From: an uncultured Bacteroidales bacterium
GTDB taxonomy: Bacteria; Bacteroidota; Bacteroidia; Bacteroidales; Bacteroidaceae
Assembly: GCA_937896105.1 (NCBI GenBank)
Contig: CALBKR010000182.1
Coordinates: 1 to 8,475 of the forward strand
DNA length: 8,475 nt
Direction: 5' to 3'
The notes beneath the pieces are model-generated. The model saw only the letters and a program-made list of their open reading frames with translations, was not told the origin of the DNA and ran no database searches. Both the position numbers and the translations under genes were made by a program. Positions 1 to 5,835 of the stretch are shown here, piece after piece (the first letter of the stretch is position 1; each line of letters opens with the position of its first letter).

Positions 1-325
1 CTTGCAGGAATATGTCCATGACCTGTGAAAGCTGTTTGTATCCCTCAGGACCTGTAGCCGTAAATTGTCGCATGCTTCTTATTGATGTCAACTGCAAGGG
101 GATACCATTCAACTCGACATCTGCCCCCAGCATATTGAACATCTGTCTGAACATACTTGACGAGATATAAGCGTAATCAATCTCACCGGACTTTATTGTT
201 GCCACTTTCTTTATATACATCTCGGCCTCGCTTTTTCCATCATTTTGCGGTATATGCCCTGTGGCAAAGGCAGAACCGGCAAAAAGCAGGAGTGACATCA
301 TTGCTGATAAAATATACCGTTTCAT
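1..325 (-). CDS. Exported DUF4252-like protein, N-terminal part (cut by the left edge)
   Basis: The reading frame opens at an ATG (325-323) and is still open at base 1, giving 108 codons of N-terminal sequence. It begins with a signal peptide: MKR, then a hydrophobic run (about residues 5-17), then a likely signal peptidase I site AFA at 19-21. There is no lipobox cysteine. The mature part, with YAYISSSMFRQMF (about 51-63), a stretch predicting amphipathic helix, and SIRSMRQF (about 81-88), resembles the small secreted DUF4252 proteins of Bacteroidetes, whose function is unknown. It starts 11 bases after the stop of the putative anti-sigma gene, so it is probably the third gene of the sigma/anti-sigma operon. 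DUF4252 proteins are often found in that position. The family call rests on pattern resemblance only and the C-terminal part is missing. Confidence 0.6.
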   Translation of the reverse strand, partial: MKRYILSAMMSLLLFAGSAFATGHIPQNDGKSEAEMYIKKVATIKSGEIDYAYISSSMFRQMFNMLGADVELNGIPLQLTSIRSMRQFTATGPEGYKQLSQVMDIFLQ

Positions 326-336
326 AGTTCTGTTAT

Positions 337-945
337 TTACATGTTAATTCTTATTATGTTTTCATATGGCATAATCGCCTCGTTAAGTGCTTCGCTAATC
401 TCGCGTGTGTTCTTCTCTGTTGTGTTCAGTGCCAGCTTTATATCGCCCATAGCGGCCTTGAAACACTTCATTGCGTCCTCGGGGTTGTCAAAAGTATCCT
501 CCTCGGGTTCGTCCAGCTCCGGTTCGGACACTGTGATTTGTACAATCTTTGCTGCCTGCCCGGTATGCTGTGCCGGATGCTGTCCGTCGCTGTCCATAAA
601 CAGAAGAGATGCCGCCAACACCACAGCTGCGGCGGCGCTATACCACACAAGGCGTGGAACCTTCAGTATGCGCCTTTTTGCTTTTGGAATACTATGCCCG
701 TCTGTTACTTGCCGCTCTTCATCCTCGGCAAGAGTGTCAAGCATCGCTTCAAGACGCGCTTCGGCACCGGGAATAGATGCTATATCCTCATCCTTGCCGC
801 AGAGAGCGATTATACACTCTTTATCTTTACGGAGTTCGGCTGGAACATCATGCTCGCGCAAAAAGCAGCACAGCTCGCGCTCTTCCTTTGCAGAAAGCTC
901 TGCGTTAAAGAACCGCTCTATCATTATCTTTATATTTTCTTCCAT
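337..945 (-). CDS. Single-pass membrane protein, probable anti-sigma factor
   Basis: The protein has 202 residues from the ATG at 945-943. An AAGGAG (953-958) lies 7 bases upstream and overlaps the sigma factor stop, which fixes this start over a TTG two codons earlier. Residues 1-95 are charged, mostly helical and presumably cytoplasmic (EENIKIMIERFFNAELSAKE at 2-20, positively charged KAKRRILKVPR at 88-98). One transmembrane helix follows at about 99-117 (LVWYSAAAAVVLAASLLF). The outer part (118-202) holds an acidic segment (EPELDEPEED, 141-150) and an amphipathic helix to the C terminus. This layout, directly downstream of an ECF sigma gene, is that of a membrane anti-sigma factor that holds the sigma factor by its N-terminal domain. 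There is no zinc-binding HxxxCxxC motif, so it is not a classical ZAS protein, and direct anti-sigma activity is inferred from topology and position. Confidence 0.7.
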   Translation of the reverse strand: MEENIKIMIERFFNAELSAKEERELCCFLREHDVPAELRKDKECIIALCGKDEDIASIPGAEARLEAMLDTLAEDEERQVTDGHSIPKAKRRILKVPRLVWYSAAAAVVLAASLLFMDSDGQHPAQHTGQAAKIVQITVSEPELDEPEEDTFDNPEDAMKCFKAAMGDIKLALNTTEKNTREISEALNEAIMPYENIIRINM

Positions 946-957
946 AATCAAACTCCT

Positions 958-1443
958 TTATTGTTTATCGTAAAACTCTCTGAATTTTTTTCTTGTTCGC
1001 GAGACAATCACTCTTATGTTTACCTGTGACAGCCCTGTCACGCTCTCAATCTCTTCGAAACTGCAGCCGTTCATTCTCATCTGCATTATACGGCTTTGCT
1101 GTTGGGGGAGCCCGGCGAGAAATTTCTCCAGGCACTCGTCGGCCTCCCGCCGTTCAATGTCGGGCGGTGAATTGCTGGCTATCTCATCGGTGGGCAACTC
1201 GCCTGTCTCGTTGTTGTTTCTTATAACCCTCCAACGGTCGATGCATATATTCTTCAAGAGGGTGCGGCAATAGGCCTCGGGGGCAGAAATCGCATTAAGC
1301 CCATTCCTCTTCTCCCACAATTTTAGATACAGGTTCTGCACGGCATCTTCTGCTTCGAAGCTGTCGCAAAGCATACGGTATGCCTCGCGATAGAGCATCT
1401 TTTGTAGCGGCAAGAACCGCTTCTTGAATTCTGCGTGTGTCAC
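958..1443 (-). CDS. ECF-type RNA polymerase sigma factor
   Basis: This is a 161-residue sigma-70 family protein of the extracytoplasmic-function type, the usual length. Region 2 covers about 9-75, with FEAEDAVQNLYLKLWEKR (29-46) as the core-binding/-10 recognition part. A short linker follows (about 78-100). Region 4 covers about 103-156 with a helix-turn-helix at 128-156 (SFEEIESVTGLSQVNIR then VSRTRKKF). There is no extra C-terminal domain. The start is a GTG at 1443-1441, since an in-frame TGA lies just upstream and the next ATG (codon 16) would remove part of region 2. The gene is first in a unit with the membrane protein (stop and next RBS overlap) and the exported DUF4252-like protein. 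It should direct RNA polymerase to a small regulon when an envelope signal releases it. An ECF-like promoter in front suggests that it transcribes its own operon. The specific signal and regulon cannot be read from the sequence. Confidence 0.93.
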   Translation of the reverse strand: MTHAEFKKRFLPLQKMLYREAYRMLCDSFEAEDAVQNLYLKLWEKRNGLNAISAPEAYCRTLLKNICIDRWRVIRNNNETGELPTDEIASNSPPDIERREADECLEKFLAGLPQQQSRIMQMRMNGCSFEEIESVTGLSQVNIRVIVSRTRKKFREFYDKQ

Positions 1444-1479
1444 CTTATATCAATGCTTGTGGTTTCTTTTCACCATAAA

Positions 1480-1504
1480 GACGGGGAAAATGGAGATTTG
1501 TTAC
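1480..1504 (-). promoter_or_regulatory. Putative ECF-type (autoregulatory) promoter of the sigma operon
   Basis: On the minus strand GTAAC (1504-1500) is followed after 16 bases by CGTC (1483-1480), 36 bases before the GTG start. A -35 element ending in AAC and a -10 CGTC with a 16-17 base spacer is the common pattern for ECF sigma promoters. No housekeeping TAnnTTTG box was found in this spacer. Autoregulation is an inference from the motif. Confidence 0.55.
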
Positions 1505-1513
1505 AACGGGAAC

Positions 1514-1554
1514 AAAAAAAATATGGAAACTTTCTTAATTGTTGGTTTCCATAT
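1514..1554 (-). terminator. Rho-independent terminator of the nuclease gene
   Basis: A perfect 10-bp inverted repeat (1521-1530 ATATGGAAAC and 1545-1554) encloses a 14-base loop. On the minus strand it is followed by a run of eight T (1521-1514; the first T is also the last base of the stem). It lies 36 bases past the nuclease stop and separates that gene from the sigma operon promoter. Confidence 0.85.
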
Positions 1555-1589
1555 CTTAAGGGAATTTATACCTGTTGTTCGGCTTGTGG

Positions 1590-2474
1590 CTATTCCTTAA
1601 TAAGTGTGTAGTTGTTCAGGCCGCTCCAGGAGTTGGGGTTGCAGAGCCTTTCCACAGCATTCTCGAGCTTGTCGGGCAGGTTGCAGAAGAAATCGATGCC
1701 GGTGAAGCTTTCGAGGTGGTCTATTGAGCATACCTCGGTCTGGCTTGTTCCGTTGATGTGTTTGAACAGCAGGCCAATTGATTTGTAGGTGTTGCTCTTG
1801 GTACACAATATGGCCATATAATAGTAGTTGGGGACTGTCGGGCAGGTTCCTACCTTGCGGTATTCACCCTCTCTGATCGTGCCGCCTTTTACAACGTACA
1901 ATGTGTCGCAGAAACCGCTGTTGCGCCCCCAGCCTTGTACCATCAATTCGCAATCGTTCCAGGCGCCTGTGTTGAACCGGCTGTACATCGGTGATATGTT
2001 GCTGTAGTAGAATGTCTGTTCGTTGGCATCTTTTGAATATACCCTGTCGTATGATGCAACAACGTGTCCGCGTACGAACCCATTACGGTTTATATCGTCC
2101 TTTGTCATCACGTAATTCTCGGGCATATCAGGGTTGGGCTGGAACGGGTCTCCGCCCCATTCTGTGTCGTCCCACCAGTCGCGTTTCCAGTTGATGCCCC
2201 TGTTGCTCGGGTCAAATGTGAATGCAGTCCAGCGGCAGTGCTTGCGCTCGGGGTTGTGGGATATGCTGTATGTCACATTCTCCTTGCCGTTAACGGTTGT
2301 GGTGTGTGCAATGAAGAGTTCGCCGTCGGCAAGGCGTGGCACCTCGATGCGGTCGGCGTGTCTTGCAAAGCCTATGTTGGCATTCCTGTTGCCCGGAACG
2401 CCGCCCTCTTCGCTGTCGTTGCTGCACGACACTGTAATTGTTATTGCCAGTAGGGCAAGGATGAGTTTTTTCAT
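1590..2474 (-). CDS. Lipoprotein DNA/RNA non-specific endonuclease (NUC1/EndA family)
   Basis: The protein has 294 residues. It opens with a lipoprotein signal: MKK, hydrophobic LILALLAITIT, then a lipobox-like TVSC with the acylated cysteine at 17, followed by SNDSEEGG. It is therefore probably membrane-anchored and faces the periplasm or the outside. The nuclease domain covers about 50-285. The active-site block reads NGFVRGHVVASYDR (131-144), with His137 in the place of the catalytic His of Serratia nuclease. The metal-ligand block reads NISPMYSRFNTGAWNDCE (159-176), with Asn168 and Glu176 spaced as Asn119 and Glu127 in Serratia nuclease. The usual Asp of the DRGH motif is replaced by Val134, as seen in some family members. 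The expected role is sugar-nonspecific cleavage of DNA and RNA, for nutrition or against extracellular nucleic acid. The gene follows rpmE2 and a terminator, with no obvious promoter of its own. Confidence 0.9.
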   Translation of the reverse strand: MKKLILALLAITITVSCSNDSEEGGVPGNRNANIGFARHADRIEVPRLADGELFIAHTTTVNGKENVTYSISHNPERKHCRWTAFTFDPSNRGINWKRDWWDDTEWGGDPFQPNPDMPENYVMTKDDINRNGFVRGHVVASYDRVYSKDANEQTFYYSNISPMYSRFNTGAWNDCELMVQGWGRNSGFCDTLYVVKGGTIREGEYRKVGTCPTVPNYYYMAILCTKSNTYKSIGLLFKHINGTSQTEVCSIDHLESFTGIDFFCNLPDKLENAVERLCNPNSWSGLNNYTLIKE

Positions 2475-2503
2475 AATTCGGTAAGTTGTTCGATTTTTGG
2501 CAT

Positions 2504-2532
2504 AAAAAAAGGTGTATCGCGATACACCTTTT
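2504..2532 (-). terminator. Palindromic terminator downstream of rpmE2
   Basis: A perfect 26-bp palindrome (2507-2532, core GGTGTATCGCGATACACC) can fold with a CGCG loop. On the minus strand the stem runs into seven T (2510-2504), the usual shape of an intrinsic terminator, 20 bases past the L31 stop. On the plus strand it is followed by TTTTATATAA, so it could work weakly in both directions. Its far end lies only about 30 bases before the nuclease ATG. Confidence 0.85.
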
Positions 2533-2552
2533 ATATAATTCGACGAGTTCGA

Positions 2553-2807
2553 TTACTTCTTCAAAGTCTTGCTGTAACGGCTCATGAACTTGTCCACACG
2601 ACCAGCGGTGTCGACCAACTTTGCCTTGCCAGTGTAGAAGGGGTGAGAAGTGTTTGATATCTCAAGCTTTACCAATGGGTAAGTCTCACCTTCGAATTCG
2701 ATAGTCTCTTTTGTGTTGCAGGTAGACTGCGAAAGGAAGCAGTCGCCATTTGACATGTCCTTGAATACAACCGGACGATAAGCTGCGGGATGAATGTCTT
2801 TTTTCAT
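2553..2807 (-). CDS. rpmE2: 50S ribosomal protein L31, type B
   Basis: An 84-residue protein that reads as a full-length type B L31: [20 protein letters not shown] at 1-20, then [20 protein letters not shown] and a C-terminal stretch with [19 protein letters not shown]31 sits on the large ribosomal subunit at the central protuberance and helps bridge the two subunits. The zinc-binding CxxC pair of the type A form is absent (only isolated Cys at 23 and 30), so this is the zinc-independent form, which is longer by an insertion. In many Bacteroidales it is the normal L31. A consensus promoter lies 65 bases upstream and a strong terminator just downstream, so it can be a single-gene unit, although the upstream yggS has no visible terminator and may also read into it. 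Confidence 0.96.
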   Translation of the reverse strand: MKKDIHPAAYRPVVFKDMSNGDCFLSQSTCNTKETIEFEGETYPLVKLEISNTSHPFYTGKAKLVDTAGRVDKFMSRYSKTLKK

Positions 2808-2840
2808 TATTTTATTGTTTTAAATTGTTTATTTGCTTCT

Positions 2841-2853
2841 CACAAAAATTGTG
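2841..2853 (-). other. Small hairpin in the rpmE2 leader
   Basis: The 13-base segment CACAAAAATTGTG (plus strand) has a 5-bp stem and a 3-base loop. It lies in the predicted leader of rpmE2, about 34 bases before the ATG. It is AT-rich and weak. It could be chance, or a short leader structure. Confidence 0.25.
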
Positions 2854-2871
2854 TGCATAACTTTCGAGGTG

Positions 2872-2902
2872 CAAAGGTAACTCCTTTTGTGCAAACGGCA
2901 AA
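2872..2902 (-). promoter_or_regulatory. Bacteroidetes housekeeping promoter of rpmE2
   Basis: On the minus strand TTTG (2902-2899) is followed by exactly 19 bases and TACCTTTG (2879-2872). This matches both elements of the Bacteroides primary sigma consensus, TTTG-N19-21-TAnnTTTG. Transcription should start a few bases later, giving a leader of about 55-60 bases before the L31 ATG. Confidence 0.85.
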
Positions 2903-2927
2903 ACTTTTTCGTTCCTTTTTTGGCGCT

Positions 2928-3596
2928 CTATCCGCAAAAAATGCTCGAACCAATTCTTATGTGCGTGCTGCCGTGCTCGATGGCAATGGGGTAGTCGTCG
3001 CTCATTCCAGCCGATATTATATTGAAACTCTCCTCGTTGGGGAAATAACCGCTCTTTATCTCCTTGAAAAGTTCGTGTATCTGCGAGAACTCTCTGTGCA
3101 GCAAAGCCTCGTCATTGCTGTTGCTTGCCATACACATAAGGCCACGCAGTTCGATGTTCGCAAGCGTACGCCACTCGCCGTCGGCGAGCAGTTCGCGGCA
3201 CTCCTGTGGAGTGAGGCCGAATTTGCTCTCCTCCTGTGCAATGTGTATCTGCAGCAGGCAAGGTATCCTGCGGCCGGCCTTTGCGCCTTGCCTGTTTACT
3301 TCGCAGAGCAATTTGTAGCTGTCGATGCTGTGTATCAGGTGCACGAAGGGGGCTATGTATTTCACCTTGTTGGTCTGCAAGTGCCCGATAAAGTGCCATT
3401 TGATGTCCTTCGGCAGTGTTTCGTGTTTGGCGGTCACATCCTGTGCCTTGCTCTCGCCGAAATCCCTCTGCCCTGCGGCGTATGCAGCCTCAATGGCTTC
3501 GGCTGGGTGGTATTTTGACACAGCAATGAGCGTCACCCCCTGTGGCAGGGTGGCGCGTATCGCTTGAATCCTCTCTCCGATACTGTTATGCCTCAT
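2928..3596 (-). CDS. yggS: YggS/PLPBP-family pyridoxal phosphate homeostasis protein
   Basis: From the ATG at 3596-3594 the protein has 222 residues, close to the family norm. It is a single-domain alanine-racemase-like barrel. AVSKYHP (25-31) carries the PLP-binding Lys28. FGESK (46-50), WHFIGHLQTNK (67-77) and MSDDYPIAIEHGSTHIRIGS (198-217) are the other signature blocks, the last forming the phosphate-binding loop. YggS proteins bind PLP without a known catalytic activity and keep vitamin B6, amino-acid and keto-acid pools balanced. A TTG five codons earlier is possible, but the ATG gives the usual N terminus. The ATG lies inside the last codons of the DUF4494 gene (11-base overlap), so the two are probably translationally coupled. 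No terminator is visible between this gene and rpmE2. Confidence 0.95.
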   Translation of the reverse strand: MRHNSIGERIQAIRATLPQGVTLIAVSKYHPAEAIEAAYAAGQRDFGESKAQDVTAKHETLPKDIKWHFIGHLQTNKVKYIAPFVHLIHSIDSYKLLCEVNRQGAKAGRRIPCLLQIHIAQEESKFGLTPQECRELLADGEWRTLANIELRGLMCMASNSNDEALLHREFSQIHELFKEIKSGYFPNEESFNIISAGMSDDYPIAIEHGSTHIRIGSSIFCG

Positions 3597-4023
3597 AATG
3601 GAAGATATCAACGATAGGGCTTTCGTTGACCGATGCGAGGTTGTAGTCCATAATGGAGTCCTCCATATGCTTGTTGAGGTTCTTCACTGCATTGGTCACA
3701 TCCTCAGCCTTGACAAGGATTACAACCGAAGATTTCTTCTCCTTGGCCGAAACCTCGTCGATGGTCACCATTGTAATCTTGCACTTGAACCATTTGTCGG
3801 CAGTCTCGCTAACACTGTCGACCAGCTCGTTGTACTTCGTACGCTCCATTTTGTTGATGTTGAACTCACCTGTTACCTGTGGCTGCAGCTCCTGTGTTAT
3901 GCGCTTCTCTATTTCGGTAAATGTGAAACCCTGTACCAGATATACCTCGTTTACCTTTGTATTAAGGCCTTTCTCGCCTGCGCGTTCGTATGTAACCTTT
4001 ACTTCGAACCAACTTTGTACCAT
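3586..4023 (-). CDS. DUF4494 family protein
   Basis: A 145-residue soluble protein with no signal peptide or membrane segment. The order WFEVKVTYER (5-14), VNEVYLVQGFTFTEIEKRI (24-42), ITQELQPQVTGEFNINKMER (42-61), WFKCKITMVTIDE (77-89) and AEDVTNAVKNLNKHM (106-120) is that of the Bacteroidetes family DUF4494, for which no function is known. It overlaps the start of yggS and shares a promoter with it. The association is widespread enough in Bacteroidales, as I recall it, to suggest a link with amino-acid or PLP metabolism, but nothing in the residues shows a catalytic site. The promoter and palindrome just upstream are described separately. Confidence 0.85.
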   Translation of the reverse strand: MVQSWFEVKVTYERAGEKGLNTKVNEVYLVQGFTFTEIEKRITQELQPQVTGEFNINKMERTKYNELVDSVSETADKWFKCKITMVTIDEVSAKEKKSSVVILVKAEDVTNAVKNLNKHMEDSIMDYNLASVNESPIVDIFHYEA

Positions 4024-4045
4024 ATCCTAAATGTTTTTATGTTTT

Positions 4046-4069
4046 AAAAAGTCGCGGTTAACCGCGACT
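4046..4069 (-). terminator. 20-bp palindrome, probable terminator of the malic enzyme unit
   Basis: AGTCGCGGTTAACCGCGACT (4050-4069) is a perfect palindrome that folds into an 8-bp GC-rich stem with a TTAA loop. On the minus strand it is followed by a run of five T (the last stem base plus 4049-4046) and then AAAA. It lies about 60 bases past the stop of the acidic-protein gene, fitting an intrinsic terminator. It also lies directly next to the -7 box of the next promoter, so an operator or 5'-end stabilising hairpin is an alternative. Confidence 0.65.
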
Positions 4070-4070
4070 G

Positions 4071-4101
4071 CAAAGATAGTTCACAAAGTTAGCAAATGAA
4101 A
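4071..4101 (-). promoter_or_regulatory. Promoter of the DUF4494-yggS unit
   Basis: On the minus strand TATCTTTG (4078-4071) matches the TAnnTTTG -7 box exactly. TTTC (4101-4098), 19 bases upstream, matches three of four bases of the TTTG -33 box. The predicted start of transcription falls at or inside the adjoining palindrome, about 40-47 bases before the DUF4494 ATG. Confidence 0.7.
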
Positions 4102-4129
4102 ATTCTTTCCGGTAACTTTTTGCCGAATT

Positions 4130-4471
4130 TCACGCAAAATATTTTCTGCGGTCGTTGTTCAGTCTCAGCACATCGGTCAGCAGGCGGTACTCCTCGTCGT
4201 CCTCGTCGAAATCGTACTCTTCGTCGATATAACCATTGTTGTCGCTGTCGTAGTCGTTGTACTCGACACCATCCTCCTCCTCGGCCTCGCCGGGTAGAAA
4301 ATCGTCGTCGTAATCGTCATCGAAAGCGTCGTAAGACAGCTTTCGTCTGCCGTCCTGGGTGCGCCCCAAAGGGTCGAACCCAAGTATCTCCAACTCTTGA
4401 AACGGCCGCATCGACTCTCCTGTCTCGCGTGTGAGTGCGTCCAATATCTCGCCCAGCTCCTTCTCAATCAT
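4130..4471 (-). CDS. Small highly acidic protein with an EF-hand-like loop, unknown function
   Basis: A 113-residue protein that I do not recognise as a named family. Residues 1-30 form a likely helix (IEKELGEILDALTRET, 2-17). FDPLGRTQDGRRKL (32-45) is a Gly/Arg-rich turn. Residues 48-95 are extremely acidic (DAFDDDYDDDF, EAEEEDGVE, DEDDEEY). The end is basic (RLNNDRRKYFA, 103-113). Within the acidic part DSDNNGYIDEEY (75-86) has D1, D3, N5, G6, I8 and D9 of an EF-hand loop, but Tyr at position 12 instead of Glu, with Glu at position 11. It has no signal peptide or membrane segment, so it is presumably cytoplasmic. The gene starts 20 bases after the malic enzyme stop and is probably cotranscribed with it. 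The DNA is rich in TCG/GTC-type trinucleotide runs because of the Asp/Glu codons, yet the frame is intact. A role in metal binding or protein-protein contact is only a guess. Confidence 0.75.
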   Translation of the reverse strand: MIEKELGEILDALTRETGESMRPFQELEILGFDPLGRTQDGRRKLSYDAFDDDYDDDFLPGEAEEEDGVEYNDYDSDNNGYIDEEYDFDEDDEEYRLLTDVLRLNNDRRKYFA

Positions 4472-4491
4472 AATTGTACTTTTTGTGGTTT

Positions 4492-5835
4492 CTACATCAT
4501 CTCCTCTCTCTCGCTTGCCCGGCGGCCTACTCTGTGCCTTACACTGCTGTTGGCAAAGAAACTATCGTTGTCTATGCGCCTTAGCAGGGCCTGGCGGTAT
4601 TCCTTGAACGATGCGATATCGCGTCGTGCCACGCCGCTCTCCATTGCGGCCTTTGCCACAGCCGATGAAACCTCGGTGAGCAGCCGGCTGTCGCCCGGCT
4701 TGGGCAGTATATATTCTGTTCCGAAGGTCAGTTTCCTGCCATACTCCTTTGAGATGCTCTCGGGGACGGGCTCTTGTGCTACTGCTGCTATGGCCTTTGC
4801 GGCAGCCATTTTCATCTTCTCGTTGATGGTTACCGATAGTGTATCGAGTGCGCCGCGGAACAGGTAGGGGAACGAGAGTACGTTGTTTATCTGGTTAGGG
4901 CTATCGCTGCGCCCTGTGGCTACAACGGCGTCGGGGCGTGTCTCCTTGGCCTTTTTGTATGGGATTTCAGGCGTGGGGTTCGCGAGTGCGAATATCACTG
5001 GTTTGGCGGCCATCGAGCGTATGTCGTCGGCGGTTAGCAGGTCGCCCCTCGAGAGGCCTATGAAGACATCGGCGCCCTTTATGGCATCGGAGAGTGTGGC
5101 GATGGGGCGTCGTGTCGCGAATTTTGCCTTCATCGCATCCAGGCCGCTGCGCCCGGTTGTTATCACTCCCTTGCTGTCGACCATCGTTATCTGCTCCTTC
5201 TTGATACCCATCTCCAATAGCATATTGGCGCTCGATAGTGCTGCAGCGCCGGCTCCGCAGATTACAATGCCGATGCTGCCCAGCTCTTTGCCGGTGACCT
5301 TGCAGGCGTTTATCAGCGCTGCCGCAACGGTTACGGCCGTGCCGTGCTGGTCGTCGTGCAACACAGGAATGTCGAGCAGGCTGCGCAATCGCTTTTCAAT
5401 ATAAAAACACTCGGGCGCTTTGATATCTTCGAGGTTTATGCCGCCGAATGTCGGAGCCAGGGCCTGTACTGTGGCAACAAAGCGGTCGGGTTCCTCGTCG
5501 CTCACCTCGATGTCGAAGGCGTCGATGTCGGCGTATGTCTTGAAAAGCATTGCCTTGCCCTCCATTACCGGCTTCGAGGCCAAGGCACCCCTGTTCCCGA
5601 GCCCAAGCAGTGAACTGCCGTTGGAAATCACGGCAATCAGGTTCCCTTTATTGGTGTAGCGGTAGGCTTTCCAACGGTCTTTGCTTATCTCTACCGATGG
5701 TGCTGACACACCGGGCGTGTAGGCAAGCGATAACTCCTCGGGTGTGGTTACGGGTTTGGTCACGGCGGTGCCCGTCTTTCCCGGTCTGCCCGAACTGTGG
5801 TACTCGAGCGCCTTTTTTCTGAAATCTTCGTCCAT
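4492..5835 (-). CDS. Malic enzyme, single-domain form without phosphotransacetylase domain
   Basis: The protein has 447 residues from the ATG at 5835-5833. An in-frame GTG at 5862 would add nine Asn/Lys-rich residues and is less likely, because [17 protein letters not shown] is the normal family N terminus. Malic enzyme converts malate to pyruvate and CO2 with NAD(P)+ and a divalent metal, in the cytoplasm. Visible are YTPGVSAPS (39-47, catalytic Tyr39), [11 protein letters not shown] (89-99, catalytic Lys94), [14 protein letters not shown] (131-144, metal ligands Glu136/Asp137), HDDQHGTA (160-167), the Rossmann loop ICGAGAAA (192-199), ANPTPE (285-290) and [16 protein letters not shown] (308-323). 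The large MaeB-type enzymes of Bacteroidales usually continue for about 300 residues into a phosphotransacetylase-like domain. Here the malic enzyme domain ends near 420 and a short Arg-rich tail follows. Cofactor preference cannot be decided by eye. It begins the leftward unit and is followed by the acidic-protein gene. Confidence 0.93.
   Translation of the reverse strand: MDEDFRKKALEYHSSGRPGKTGTAVTKPVTTPEELSLAYTPGVSAPSVEISKDRWKAYRYTNKGNLIAVISNGSSLLGLGNRGALASKPVMEGKAMLFKTYADIDAFDIEVSDEEPDRFVATVQALAPTFGGINLEDIKAPECFYIEKRLRSLLDIPVLHDDQHGTAVTVAAALINACKVTGKELGSIGIVICGAGAAALSSANMLLEMGIKKEQITMVDSKGVITTGRSGLDAMKAKFATRRPIATLSDAIKGADVFIGLSRGDLLTADDIRSMAAKPVIFALANPTPEIPYKKAKETRPDAVVATGRSDSPNQINNVLSFPYLFRGALDTLSVTINEKMKMAAAKAIAAVAQEPVPESISKEYGRKLTFGTEYILPKPGDSRLLTEVSSAVAKAAMESGVARRDIASFKEYRQALLRRIDNDSFFANSSVRHRVGRRASEREEMM

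Noticed and set aside
341..1029. Open frames on the plus strand opposite the sigma/anti-sigma genes
   Set aside because: They are Ser/Cys-rich antisense shadows of recognised genes and have no family features.
2553..2807. Zinc-responsive L31 pair
   Set aside because: Only the zinc-free type B form is present here and no Zur-like operator is evident. The promoter is an ordinary housekeeping one.
4190..4330. Trinucleotide-rich stretch as a tandem repeat or CRISPR-like array
   Set aside because: The TCG/GTC pattern follows from Asp/Glu codons in the acidic protein. There are no regular units or spacers.
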